A stretch of 13,586 nucleotides of DNA, from the NCBI GenBank assembly GCA_012521935.1, contig JAAYLJ010000097.1, forward strand, positions 1 through 13,586. The letters run 5' to 3'. Position 1 is the stretch's first letter. Every line of letters starts with the position of its first letter. Source of the stretch: Campylobacteraceae bacterium (lineage in GTDB: Bacteria; Campylobacterota; Campylobacteria; Campylobacterales; Campylobacteraceae). Below the pieces are notes generated by a model. It ran no database searches, was not told where the DNA came from, and was given only the letters and a program-made list of their open reading frames with translations. Shown piece by piece: positions 1 to 7,791 of the stretch. The position numbers were made by a program, and so were the translations under genes.

Positions 1-22
1 ACTTTTTTATAATACCTTCAAG

Positions 23-52
23 TTGATTAAGCAAGCTTGAATAGGGTAATAT
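23..52 (+). promoter_or_regulatory. Candidate promoter for the DUF2130 gene
   Basis: TTGATT at 23-28 and TAATAT at 47-52 are separated by 18 bases, giving a predicted start near 59 and a leader of roughly 27 bases before the ATG at 86. A second TATAAT lies at 8-13. The -10 sits inside a dyad: AGCTT-G-AATA (34-43) pairs with TATTAAGCT (50-58). It could be an operator or a fortuitous hairpin. The assignment rests on consensus match only. Confidence 0.35.
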
Positions 53-85
53 TAAGCTAAAGACTCATTAAGTAAAGGTAGAAAA

Positions 86-1360
86 ATGGAAGAAAATAGA
101 GTGATTAAATGTCCAAATTGTAGTGAGCAAATAGATGTAAATAGCGCTCTTTACAATCAATTAGAGAGTAAACATAAAAGTGAATTTTTAGCACAAAAAA
201 GAAAGTTAGATGAAGAGATTGAGTTAAAAAGAAAAGAGTATAAAGCTCATTTTGAAGAGCTTAAAAAACAAGAAGAGTTATTGAAGCTTGAGGGTGAAAA
301 ATTTAAAGAAAAACTAGAAAATGAGACAAATAAAAGAGTTAAAGAGGAGAGGTTAAAACTAGAAGATGAGCTAAAAAAATCTATCCTAAAAGAGCATGAA
401 GAGTCTATAAATTTGATGAAAAAAGAGTTAGAAGAAAAATCAATCCTAGTAAAAGAGTTTCATGCTACCAAAGCTTTGGTTGAGAAGCTAAAAAGAGAAA
501 ATAGCGAGATAGAACTAAAAATAAAAGCTAAAGCAGAAGAGGAGTTAAATAGTAGGCTTTTGGCTGAAAAAGAGAAAATCCAAAAAACTATTGATGAGCA
601 AAATGAGTTAAGATTTAAGCAAAAAGATGAACAGCTTGAACAGTTAAAAAAACAGCTTCAAGAAGCACAAAGAAAGGCTGAACTTGGCTCACAACAGCTT
701 CAAGGTGAGGTTCAAGAATTAGCCATTGAAGAGTGGTTAAAAGATAAGTTTCCCTTTGACACTATTGAAGAGGTGAAAAAAGGTGCAAGAGGGGCTGATT
801 GTATGCAGATAGTTCACACAAGAGAAGTGCAAAATTGTGGAAAAATATATTATGAGAGTAAAAGAACAAAAGAGTTTCAAAAAAGCTGGATTGAGAAATT
901 TAAAGCTGATATGAGAGATAAAGGGGCGGATTTAGGAGTTTTAGTTACTGATGCAATGCCTAATGATATGGATAGAATGGGGATGTATGAGGGTATTTGG
1001 ATCTGTAGTTTTGAAGAGTTTAAAGCGCTTTGCGCCATTCTTAGGGAGAGCATTATTAAAGTCCATTATGCACAAAAATCACAAGAGAATAGAAATGATA
1101 AAATGAGCATGATTTATAACTACTTAACAAGCACAGAGTTTAAAATGCAAATTGAAGCCATAGTTGAGGGATTTACTCAAATGCAAAGTGATCTTGATAG
1201 TGAAAAAAGATCTATGCAAAGAATATGGAAACAAAGAGAAAAGCAGATAGAAAAAGTACTTGAAAATACTATTGGAATGTATGGTTCTATTAAGGGGATA
1301 GCAGGCCAAGCCATAGGAAACATTAAAGCTTTAGAGTTAGGTTATGAGGAAGAGGTTTAA
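86..1360 (+). CDS. DUF2130 domain-containing coiled-coil protein
   Basis: This is a 424-residue soluble protein of the DUF2130 family; its biological role is not established. A CPNC pair at residues 9-12 looks like half of a small zinc-binding knuckle. Residues about 25-200 are almost wholly charged heptad-type sequence rich in K, E and L, so a long coiled coil is expected. The DUF2130 core begins near residue 203 and includes GEVQELAIEEWL. Within it, D238 (GADC) is followed by E257-x-K259 (YESKR), the spacing of a PD-(D/E)xK nuclease-like site; this is my reading of the residues, not an established activity. The last 80 residues are again helical. The ATG has an AAGGTAG-type ribosome binding site just upstream. 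It is a single-gene unit, convergent with the transporter and sharing its terminator. No signal peptide or membrane segment is visible. Family assignment is firm, function is open. Confidence 0.9.
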   Translation: MEENRVIKCPNCSEQIDVNSALYNQLESKHKSEFLAQKRKLDEEIELKRKEYKAHFEELKKQEELLKLEGEKFKEKLENETNKRVKEERLKLEDELKKSILKEHEESINLMKKELEEKSILVKEFHATKALVEKLKRENSEIELKIKAKAEEELNSRLLAEKEKIQKTIDEQNELRFKQKDEQLEQLKKQLQEAQRKAELGSQQLQGEVQELAIEEWLKDKFPFDTIEEVKKGARGADCMQIVHTREVQNCGKIYYESKRTKEFQKSWIEKFKADMRDKGADLGVLVTDAMPNDMDRMGMYEGIWICSFEEFKALCAILRESIIKVHYAQKSQENRNDKMSMIYNYLTSTEFKMQIEAIVEGFTQMQSDLDSEKRSMQRIWKQREKQIEKVLENTIGMYGSIKGIAGQAIGNIKALELGYEEEV

Positions 1361-1384
1361 AGCAAAGGCGAACCTTTGCTTTAA
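1357..1384. terminator. Shared bidirectional hairpin terminator
   Basis: A perfect 12-bp inverted repeat (TTAAAGCAAAGG / CCTTTGCTTTAA) closes on a CGAA tetraloop at 1369-1372. It lies between two convergent genes, includes the TAA stop of the upstream gene and ends four bases short of the stop of the transporter gene. The T-tract is short on both strands, but the position and perfect symmetry favour a terminator acting in both directions. Confidence 0.75.
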
Positions 1385-1387
1385 GAG

Positions 1388-2881
1388 TTACCAAATAAGT
1401 GGCACTAAGTAGTAGCTTAAAAGCGCTACGATACTTGTTGAGAAGAAGGTGAGTAAAAATCCATTTCTTATCATAGAAGATATTTTCATTTTTCCCACCC
1501 CAAAGACAATGGCATTTGGTGGCGTAGCTACAGGCATCATAAAAGCACAGCTTGCTGAGATTGCTGTTGGTACGGCCAAAATTACAGCTGCTGATCCTTG
1601 AGAAGCTAAATCAACATTTCCTGAAACCAGCTGCCCAACTGCTAATGCTCCCATTAAAGGCAAGAATGTAGCTGCTGTTGCAGTATTGGAAGTAAGTTCA
1701 GTTAAGAGTTGAATGGTAAAAACAACTATGAAAATAACTACAAGAAGGTGCAATCCTCCAACAAATCCACCAACACCCTCAGCAATCCAAAGTGAAAGCC
1801 CACTATTTTTGATTGCTGCTGCCATTGAAAGACCGCCTCCAAAAAGAAGCAATACATCCCAAGGAAGCCTATTTGCACTTCTCCAATCCATCAAAAAGAC
1901 TCTTTTTTTAACATCAACTGGAGTTGAAAAAAGAGCAAGAGCAGCTAAGATTGCAATGGTAGTATCGTTTAACCCTGGAATAAAACCTTTTAATATTGGC
2001 TGAAATATCCAAGCAAAAGAGGTTAGTAAAAATATTACTCCAACCATTTTTTCTGCCTTGGTAAGCTTACCTAGTTTTTCAAGCTCTTCTTTAAACATTT
2101 CTTGAGAGTTACCACTAGAGAGATTAAAACCACCCCTAGTAAGCCATAACCACGCCACTATTAACATAATGATACTAACAGGAAGCCCTATGATCATCCA
2201 TTTAGCAAAACCTAAATTCATGCCATATGTTTCATTCATAAACCCAGCTAAAAGTGCATTTGGTGGTGTTCCAATAAGAGTTGCGATCCCACCTAAACTT
2301 GCCGCATAAGCAATCCCAAGAAGTAAAGCAATGGCAAATCTATTTTTAGCAGCTTCATCGCCTTTTTTATCATCACCTGAGAGCATATTTATAACTGATA
2401 ATCCAATTGGAAGCATCATAATCGTAGTAGCTGTATTGCTAACCCACATACTAATAAATGCAGTTACGCCCATAAAACCAGCGATCTGCGCTCTTGGGTT
2501 GCTCCCAACCGTAACTAAAGTCATAAGAGCAATACGCTTATGAAGATTCCATCTCTCAAGAGCTAAACCTATGATGAAACCACCTAAAAATAGGAAAATA
2601 GTAGAGTTTGCGTAAGGCGCAGTTGCTTTTCCTAAAGTGTCAATTCCTAGCATTGGTATTAAAACTATCGGCAAAAGCGAAGTTGCGGGAATAGGCAAAG
2701 CTTCTGTTGCCCACCAAACAGCCATAACGCTAGCCATTCCAACTGTGTACCATGCCGCTTGAGACATGCCCTCAGGTGGAGCTATAAAAATGGTTACAGC
2801 TAAAAATAGCAATCCTACAAAAAACCCAGTCCGAGGGACTCTACTTGGTGCATGTTGATCAAAAATTTCATCTTTAATCAA
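1388..2881 (-). CDS. DASS/SLC13-family sodium-coupled di/tricarboxylate transporter
   Basis: This 497-residue inner-membrane protein belongs to the divalent anion:sodium symporter (DASS, SLC13) family, which takes up dicarboxylates such as succinate, malate or fumarate (some members take citrate or sulfate) with sodium. The two pseudo-symmetric signature SNT motifs are present at residues 148-150 and 398-400, each followed by a TPPNA motif (IGTPPNALLAG at 203-213, ATPPNAIVFG at 452-461). Length and about a dozen hydrophobic segments fit the family. The start codon is TTG; AAAGGAGG five bases upstream makes this choice convincing, and the first membrane helix starts near residue 18 as expected. 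A strong promoter lies about 95 bases upstream. It stands alone between hairpins, so it is probably monocistronic. Substrate cannot be told from the sequence; C4-dicarboxylates are the usual guess in this phylum. Confidence 0.92.
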   Translation of the reverse strand: MIKDEIFDQHAPSRVPRTGFFVGLLFLAVTIFIAPPEGMSQAAWYTVGMASVMAVWWATEALPIPATSLLPIVLIPMLGIDTLGKATAPYANSTIFLFLGGFIIGLALERWNLHKRIALMTLVTVGSNPRAQIAGFMGVTAFISMWVSNTATTIMMLPIGLSVINMLSGDDKKGDEAAKNRFAIALLLGIAYAASLGGIATLIGTPPNALLAGFMNETYGMNLGFAKWMIIGLPVSIIMLIVAWLWLTRGGFNLSSGNSQEMFKEELEKLGKLTKAEKMVGVIFLLTSFAWIFQPILKGFIPGLNDTTIAILAALALFSTPVDVKKRVFLMDWRSANRLPWDVLLLFGGGLSMAAAIKNSGLSLWIAEGVGGFVGGLHLLVVIFIVVFTIQLLTELTSNTATAATFLPLMGALAVGQLVSGNVDLASQGSAAVILAVPTAISASCAFMMPVATPPNAIVFGVGKMKISSMIRNGFLLTFFSTSIVALLSYYLVPLIW

Positions 2882-2983
2882 TTCAGCCTCCTTTTAAAGT
2901 TAGTATTGTTTACTATTGCGATACGAGCAGTAGGAATTAAATTTTAAGCAAAAAAATACCTCTGCAAAAAATATAGCGGGAAG

Positions 2984-3011
2984 ATTATAACTAAAGATAT
3001 TGATTAGTCAA
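2984..3011 (-). promoter_or_regulatory. Sigma-70-type promoter of the DASS transporter gene
   Basis: Read on the minus strand, TTGACT (3011-3006) is followed after 16 bases by a perfect TATAAT (2989-2984). Transcription would start near 2977 and give a leader of about 95 bases before the TTG start. The promoter begins directly at the edge of the 3011-3034 hairpin, so the two transcription units are cleanly separated. Confidence 0.65.
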
Positions 3012-3034
3012 AGGGTAAAAGAGCTTTTACTCTT
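3011..3034 (-). terminator. Probable terminator behind the PAS-GGDEF gene
   Basis: AAGGGTAAAA and TTTTACTCTT form a 10-bp stem with one G-T pair around a GAGC loop. It lies 47 bases beyond the stop of the cyclase gene and immediately ahead of the transporter promoter. A T-rich run after the stem is weak on the minus strand, so termination efficiency is uncertain. Confidence 0.4.
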
Positions 3035-3080
3035 AAATTTTAAAGATTATTATTATTTTAAGGATAAAATAGGTTTAAAT

Positions 3081-4154
3081 CTATTTATTACTAATTTGAA
3101 ATCTATTTTTTCCACCATTTTTAGCCTCATACATAGCTTCATCAGCACAAATTAACAACTCTTTTGGATCTTGTTCTTCTTTAGAAAAAGCAATGCCAAT
3201 AGACGCAGATATTTTTACTTTATTGCCACCCAAAGTAAACTCTTTTGCCATCTCATCTATGATCTTTTGCGCTACAACTTCTACCCCCTCTTTGCTTACT
3301 CCACTTCTTATCATTAGCACAAATTCATCTCCTCCTAACCTAGCTAAAACATCATTTGCTCGCAAAAGATCTTTGAGCCTCTTTGCCACTTGCACAAGCA
3401 ATAAATCGCCACAATTGTGTCCTAAATTATCATTTACACCTTTAAATCCATCCAAGTCTATATATAAAAGTGCAATTGGTTTTTTTATACTACTTTTAAG
3501 TAACTCTAAAAAGTATTGACGGTTTATCAATGAAGTCAGCGCGTCGTGTCTAGCTAAGTAGAGCATTTGCTCTCTATTCCTTTTTTTAAGAGTTATATCC
3601 TCTTTTACTGCCACATAGTGAGTAACATCCCCATCTTCATCTAAAATTGGAGATATTCTAGCGTCCTCCCAATACTCATCTCCATACTTAGTTCTATTTA
3701 AAAGTTCACCTTGCCACTCTTTTTTTTGAGATATGGTTTTCCACATGTCATTATAAACCGCGCGATCTGTCTTTCCAGTTTGTAAAATTCGTGGATTTTG
3801 CCCTATAGCTTCCTCTTTTAAATAACCTGTTATTTGGCTAAATTTTGGGTTTACATACTCAATATTTCCTCTTTTATCTGTAATGACAATGCTAACTGGA
3901 CTAGATTCTATGGCTCTGGTTAGTTTCTTTAACTCTTTTAGCTTTTCATTTAATGCACTTTGTAACTCTTTTTGGTTATTTTTTAATCTTTTTACCTGCT
4001 CTAAAGTGGTTTTAAAAAGGTAAAACAAAGATAGACTTAAAAATATAAATATTAAAACAATAATAAACTTAAGCCCTGTAGTTAAGGTAAGTAGATTAAA
4101 ACAGATAAAAGATATAAAGATTAATATTAAAATAAAAGAGATTAATTTTTTCAC
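3081..4154 (-). CDS. Membrane-anchored PAS-GGDEF diguanylate cyclase
   Basis: The enzyme should make cyclic di-GMP from two GTP at the cytoplasmic membrane. Counting from the GTG at 4154 (357 residues): two hydrophobic helices with almost no periplasmic loop (about 4-22 and 28-46), a short coiled linker (about 50-80), a PAS domain (about 82-190) ending in the usual PAC segment, and a GGDEF domain to the C-terminus. GGDEF is intact at 274-278 and an RxxD inhibitory site (RAND) lies exactly five residues before it, so product feedback is expected. IDLDGFKGVND and GGKNR match active cyclases. The open frame extends to an ATG at 4211, but that ATG has no ribosome binding site; the GTG is preceded by GGGGGTG and a candidate promoter that would start transcription near 4166. 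The PAS ligand is unknown; with so little periplasmic sequence, a cytoplasmic or redox signal is likelier than an external ligand. Confidence 0.9.
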   Translation of the reverse strand: MKKLISFILILIFISFICFNLLTLTTGLKFIIVLIFIFLSLSLFYLFKTTLEQVKRLKNNQKELQSALNEKLKELKKLTRAIESSPVSIVITDKRGNIEYVNPKFSQITGYLKEEAIGQNPRILQTGKTDRAVYNDMWKTISQKKEWQGELLNRTKYGDEYWEDARISPILDEDGDVTHYVAVKEDITLKKRNREQMLYLARHDALTSLINRQYFLELLKSSIKKPIALLYIDLDGFKGVNDNLGHNCGDLLLVQVAKRLKDLLRANDVLARLGGDEFVLMIRSGVSKEGVEVVAQKIIDEMAKEFTLGGNKVKISASIGIAFSKEEQDPKELLICADEAMYEAKNGGKNRFQISNK

Positions 4155-4172
4155 CAAGCACCCCCGCGCGAT

Positions 4173-4200
4173 ATGATAGCATATTATTTTTTTATAACAA
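4173..4200 (-). promoter_or_regulatory. Candidate promoter of the PAS-GGDEF gene
   Basis: On the minus strand TTGTTA (4200-4195) and TATCAT (4178-4173) are separated by 16 bases. Transcription from here would begin inside the upstream part of the open frame, which supports initiation at the GTG at 4154 rather than the ATG at 4211. Support is consensus match and position only. Confidence 0.4.
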
Positions 4201-4243
4201 AAAAGTGACATTTAAATAACATCGACTTTTTTATATTTAAGTG

Positions 4244-4249
4244 TATATT
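4244..4249 (+). promoter_or_regulatory. Candidate -10 element for the double-cubane operon
   Basis: TATATT preceded by GTG, after a run of six T residues at 4227-4232, resembles the -10 and T-rich upstream pattern of Campylobacterota promoters, which often lack a good -35. Transcription would start near 4256 and give a leader of about 160 bases. Confidence 0.35.
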
Positions 4250-4296
4250 CACGCTGCTATTTGAAAATTTTAGGTAAGTTTGTTTTTACCTTTGAT

Positions 4297-4364
4297 GGGA
4301 TAGAATTTTCAAGATGCTTACAGGTCTAAGTTTAGACAAACATGATAAGGCATATCTTCAATCC
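4297..4364 (+). other. Potential structured 5' leader of the double-cubane operon
   Basis: Three nested pairings can form in the leader: GGAT (4298-4301) with ATCC (4361-4364); AAGATGC (4311-4317) with GCATATCTT (4350-4358), with a two-base bulge; and a perfect GTCTAA / TTAGAC stem (4324-4329 with 4332-4337). A perfect palindrome TTACATGTAA (4369-4378) follows. It matches no riboswitch class that I recognise by eye. It may be a cis-acting leader or protein-binding region, or chance pairing. Confidence 0.3.
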
Positions 4365-4417
4365 TTCCTTACATGTAAATCCAAAACAGCATGATTTTAC
4401 CTTTTAAAGGAATTGCT

Positions 4418-5740
4418 ATGAGTAGTTGTACGAGCAAACAAGTACTAGAAAAAATCAATGTTGATGTCAAAAGACATTCTAAAATGATGAAGGCAGCTTA
4501 TGGGGCATATGAGAATCTTTTTATGAGTCAAAAAAATAGACCAAAAGCTATGGAGTATTTTGATTGGTTTATGAAAGAGTTTCAAGGTGAGAGAATTGTT
4601 GAGATAGACAAAGTTAAACAGCAAGGCAAACCTGCGATTGGGACATTTTGTATCTTTGTGCCTGAGGAGATAGTTGTTGGGGCTGGTGGGGCATGTTTTG
4701 GGCTTTGTGGTGGTAGCCAGATGCCCATAGCTGACGCGGAAACTGAGCTTCCTAGAAATATCTGCCCTTTAATCAAATCAGCTCATGGTTTTAAACTTCA
4801 AAGAACCTGTGCTTTTACTCAAAGCTCAGACTTTATATATGGTGAGACTACTTGTGAAGCTAAGAAAAAAACATGGGAAATTTTAAACAAACACCATAAA
4901 ACTCATGTAATGTACATACCTCATATGAAAAGAGAGCAGGATTTAAAAACATGGAAAAATGAGGTAAAAGAGTTTAAAAAGCACATTGAAGAGGTGATTG
5001 GTAGAGATCTTAGCTATGAGGAAATGGTTGAGGGCATTGAGATTATAAATAGAAAAAGAGATGCGCTTTTAAGGCTAGATAAATTAAGAGGTTTTAATAA
5101 AGAAGTTATGCCAATTAGCGGAAAAGATGCGCTTTTTGTGGTACAAGCTAGCTTCATAGATGAACCAGTTAGATTTACAGAAAAAGTGAACTTGCTTTGT
5201 GATGAACTGGAAGAGAGACTTTCTAACAATGTTTCAGTTTATGAAAAAGATACTCCAAGACTGATGGTGCTTGGAACTCCATTTGCACTTCCAAACTGGA
5301 AGCTTCACGCAGCAGTGGAGGATAGTGGTGGAGTGATAATAAATGAAGAGTCTTGCATAGGACATAGGTACTATAAAGATAATGTGAATCTTGAAAACAT
5401 TAAAGATGAAGAGAGCCTCATGGATGAGTTAGTGGATAGGTACAGCAAGGTTGACTGCGCTTGCTTCACACCAAATGAGGGGAGAGTTGAGAAAATCATA
5501 CAAATGTATAAAGATAGAAAAGCTGATGGAGTCATCTACTATACTCTATCATTTTGTCACACTTATAATGTAGAGTCGTTTTTGGTAAAAGAGAAGTTAG
5601 CTGAGGCTGGAATACCTTGCTTAACCATAGAGTCAGACTACTCCGCTGAGGATGTTGGGCAGATAAAAACAAGAGTGGAAGCGTTTTTAGAGAGTATAAG
5701 CTTTCAACAAAAGGCGAAAAAATTTCAAGAGGGGCTTTAA
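4418..5740 (+). CDS. Double-cubane-cluster anaerobic reductase (YjiM / 2-hydroxyacyl-CoA dehydratase family)
   Basis: This protein belongs to the HgdB-type 2-hydroxyacyl-CoA dehydratase superfamily and resembles E. coli YjiM, the branch called double-cubane-cluster proteins, which carry an [8Fe-9S] cluster and perform low-potential reductions after ATP-driven electron injection by a partner. The natural substrate of this branch is not established. Numbering from the ATG at 4418 (440 residues), shared landmarks are GTFC with C78, PRNICPLIKS with C116, C131, GETTC with C146, C313 (ESCIG), the VDCAC pair C347/C349, and SFCHTY with C380. Two further cysteines, C93 and C97 (ACFGLC), are not in my recollection of YjiM. 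The near C-terminal ESDYSAEDVGQ motif is typical. The frame reaches an ATG at 4391, but AAAGGA six bases before the ATG at 4418 favours the latter. The activator gene begins one base after this stop, so the two are translated together. An anaerobic or microaerobic role is inferred. Confidence 0.85.
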   Translation: MSSCTSKQVLEKINVDVKRHSKMMKAAYGAYENLFMSQKNRPKAMEYFDWFMKEFQGERIVEIDKVKQQGKPAIGTFCIFVPEEIVVGAGGACFGLCGGSQMPIADAETELPRNICPLIKSAHGFKLQRTCAFTQSSDFIYGETTCEAKKKTWEILNKHHKTHVMYIPHMKREQDLKTWKNEVKEFKKHIEEVIGRDLSYEEMVEGIEIINRKRDALLRLDKLRGFNKEVMPISGKDALFVVQASFIDEPVRFTEKVNLLCDELEERLSNNVSVYEKDTPRLMVLGTPFALPNWKLHAAVEDSGGVIINEESCIGHRYYKDNVNLENIKDEESLMDELVDRYSKVDCACFTPNEGRVEKIIQMYKDRKADGVIYYTLSFCHTYNVESFLVKEKLAEAGIPCLTIESDYSAEDVGQIKTRVEAFLESISFQQKAKKFQEGL

Positions 5741-5741
5741 T

Positions 5742-6494
5742 GTGTACTGGGGAGTGGATGTAGGCTCAACTTATACAAAGATAGCCTGCTTAGATAGGGA
5801 TAAAAAGCTAATTGATCATAAGGTTTTAGCAACCATCATAGATCAAGATAAAATCGTCAAAGAGTACATTGGAGATAAGCCAATTTCGATGCTAGTGGCA
5901 ACTGGCTATGGGCGTTTTATGATAGAGGAGAGCTTTGGCTCTCCAGTCATAAGTGAGATTCGAGCTCATGCAAAAGGGGCTCATTTTTTAGCTCCAAAAA
6001 GTGATATGGTGATAGATTTAGGTGGACAAGATAGTAAGGTGATTAAGCTAGATAAAAGTGGTGGATTTGTTGATTTTAGGATGAATGATAAATGCGCAGC
6101 TGGCACTGGCAAGTTTTTAGAGATTGCTGCAAATAGAATGGGACTAGATATAGAAAAGTTTGCTAACCTAGGTTTTGAAGCAGATAAGGAGCTTACCATT
6201 TCAAGCATGTGCGCTGTATTTGCTGAGAGTGAAGTAATATCTTTAATAGCAAAGAAAGAGAAAGCTGCAAATATATGCTACGGGATTCATGAGTCAATTG
6301 CCTCAAGGCTTGCTTCTATGGCTAGACAATTTGCTAGAGATAGCGAATTTATCGCTTTTACAGGTGGCGGGGCACTGAATCCTTTTTTAAAGAAGTTGCT
6401 CTCTAAGAGGCTTGAAAGAGAGATTTTAGCCTTAGATAAGCCACAATTTGTAGGCTCAATCGGTGCGGCGCTAGTTGGTCTTGAGGCTTGCTAG
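5742..6494 (+). CDS. ASKHA-fold activator ATPase of the double-cubane protein (YjiL / HgdC / BadF-BadG type)
   Basis: This 250-residue protein is the ATP-dependent electron donor (archerase-type activase) for the preceding reductase. Known family members are homodimers holding one [4Fe-4S] cluster between subunits and use ATP hydrolysis to push an electron to the partner. Seen here: phosphate loop 1 DVGST (6-10), DLGGQD (92-97), the two cluster cysteines C118 (NDKCAAGTG) and C157 (SSMCAVFAESE), and the adenosine motif TGGGALNP (207-214). Length is typical for single-domain activators, with none of the fusions seen in larger ones. Initiation is at a GTG that overlaps the out-of-frame TAATG sequence behind the upstream stop; AGAGGGG lies seven bases before it. 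The ATG at 5740 is out of frame and closes after a few codons. One-base spacing from the upstream gene indicates an operon and a fixed subunit pair. Confidence 0.88.
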   Translation: MYWGVDVGSTYTKIACLDRDKKLIDHKVLATIIDQDKIVKEYIGDKPISMLVATGYGRFMIEESFGSPVISEIRAHAKGAHFLAPKSDMVIDLGGQDSKVIKLDKSGGFVDFRMNDKCAAGTGKFLEIAANRMGLDIEKFANLGFEADKELTISSMCAVFAESEVISLIAKKEKAANICYGIHESIASRLASMARQFARDSEFIAFTGGGALNPFLKKLLSKRLEREILALDKPQFVGSIGAALVGLEAC

Positions 6495-6514
6495 CACTGC
6501 AAGACAACTACTAG

Positions 6515-7768
6515 CTAAATCAATACTTTTAAAGGTATAGCCCAAAATTGAAAATCTTCTAACTTGTATGGTAAAACCTTATCACCTCCATAAAAAACTA
6601 TACCTTTAAAATCTATATTTTTCATATCTTTTGCTAAGGATAGCAAGCCATTGAAGTTTTCATTTTTTAAATTTCTACCTGATTTTACTTCAATAGCAAC
6701 AATATCCCCAAAGCTTGATTCTAATACAAAATCAACTTCTTTTTGAGTCAAATCTCTATAGTGAAAAATCTCTACATCTGTTTTTGAATAAGCCTTATGT
6801 TTAATAAGCTCACTGTAAACAAAAGTTTCTACCAAACTTCCTATATATTTATTTTTACCTAACATTGAATTTTCCAAACTCGCATTTAGTAAAAAGCTAG
6901 CGAGTCCTGAATCAATGAAGTGTACTTTTGGACTTTTAATAACTCTTTTTTTAATATTTCTTGAGTAGGCGGGAACTAATTTTACTATATATAAAGCTTC
7001 TAAAATATCTATATATTTAGCTATAGTTTTATCAGCAATCCCAATGTCTTTAGAAATTTTTGAGTAGTTCACAAGGGAGCCAACCTGAGAAGCTAGCACT
7101 CTTAAAAGTTTTGTTAGCAAAGATAGCGAACTTGCCTGCACATTTTCTATCGTGGCTATATCTTTTGCAATTCTAGCCTTTATATAAAAATCATACCATG
7201 CTTTTTTTGCCTTAGTAGGGAGACTATAAACCTCAGGATATCCACCATCAACGACAGCACTTATGAAATCTTTTTTGCTTATGGCTTCAAAATCAGTCTT
7301 GTAGTTATTAAAATCATCGCTGAAGAGTTTGTCTATAATGTTTAAATCTTTTTTGTTAATTTCACCATATGATAAAGGGTATAGATTAAAGGTAGCCATC
7401 CTTCCAGCTAGTGACTCTTTTATTTGAGAATTTTTAAACATATCAGAAGAGCCTGTAAGTAGAAAATGGCCTTTTTTATTTTGCTCATCTACAGTCATTT
7501 TTATTGAGGAGATTACCTCAGGCACCATTTGAACCTCATCAATAGCAACACTACTGTTTTTTGAAATGAAATCTATAAAACCTTTAGGATCAAGCTTTGC
7601 GGTATTGTAAATATCTACATCATCAAAGGTGTAGTAGTCCATATTTTTATTTTTAGCTATGAGTTTTTGAAGTGTTGTTTTACCTGATTGTCTAGGTCCA
7701 TTTATGGACACAACTCTAAAATTTTCTAACATTTCTAAAATTATTTTTTCAAGCTTTCTCTCTATCAT
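6515..7768 (-). CDS. AAA ATPase with DUF4143 (AAA_14 family)
   Basis: This is a 417-residue protein of the widespread DEXX-box ATPase group with an N-terminal AAA_14 domain and a C-terminal DUF4143 domain. Walker A is GPRQSGKTT (24-32), Walker B is VAIDEV (74-79), sensor-1 is LLTGSS (103-108), and LAGR (120-123) follows. The C-terminal part carries VDFVL and AIEVKSG with the spacing of a PD-(D/E)xK-type fold, here possibly degenerate. A winged-helix-like segment lies in between. No precise function is established; such genes are often solitary, multicopy and shared horizontally. TATAAT on the minus strand lies 18 bases upstream of the ATG, which has only a weak GGA ribosome site. It converges on the activator gene with a 20-base gap, and its upstream side opens onto the gene-poor stretch. 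Confidence 0.85.
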   Translation of the reverse strand: MIERKLEKIILEMLENFRVVSINGPRQSGKTTLQKLIAKNKNMDYYTFDDVDIYNTAKLDPKGFIDFISKNSSVAIDEVQMVPEVISSIKMTVDEQNKKGHFLLTGSSDMFKNSQIKESLAGRMATFNLYPLSYGEINKKDLNIIDKLFSDDFNNYKTDFEAISKKDFISAVVDGGYPEVYSLPTKAKKAWYDFYIKARIAKDIATIENVQASSLSLLTKLLRVLASQVGSLVNYSKISKDIGIADKTIAKYIDILEALYIVKLVPAYSRNIKKRVIKSPKVHFIDSGLASFLLNASLENSMLGKNKYIGSLVETFVYSELIKHKAYSKTDVEIFHYRDLTQKEVDFVLESSFGDIVAIEVKSGRNLKNENFNGLLSLAKDMKNIDFKGIVFYGGDKVLPYKLEDFQFWAIPLKVLI

Positions 7769-7785
7769 TTTCCAACTTTACGAAT

Positions 7786-7791
7786 ATTATA
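7786..7791 (-). promoter_or_regulatory. Candidate -10 element of the AAA ATPase gene
   Basis: A perfect TATAAT on the minus strand would start transcription about 11 bases before the ATG at 7768. No convincing -35 is present at the normal spacing, which is common in this phylum. Confidence 0.4.

Noticed and set aside
4256..4417. Known riboswitch class (c-di-GMP, TPP, SAM, glycine, Moco)
   Set aside because: None of the conserved core sequences of these classes can be found in the leader, so only a structural possibility is reported.
6485..6501. CTTGC/GCAAG hairpin between the activator and AAA genes as a terminator
   Set aside because: Only five base pairs and no T-tract on either strand.
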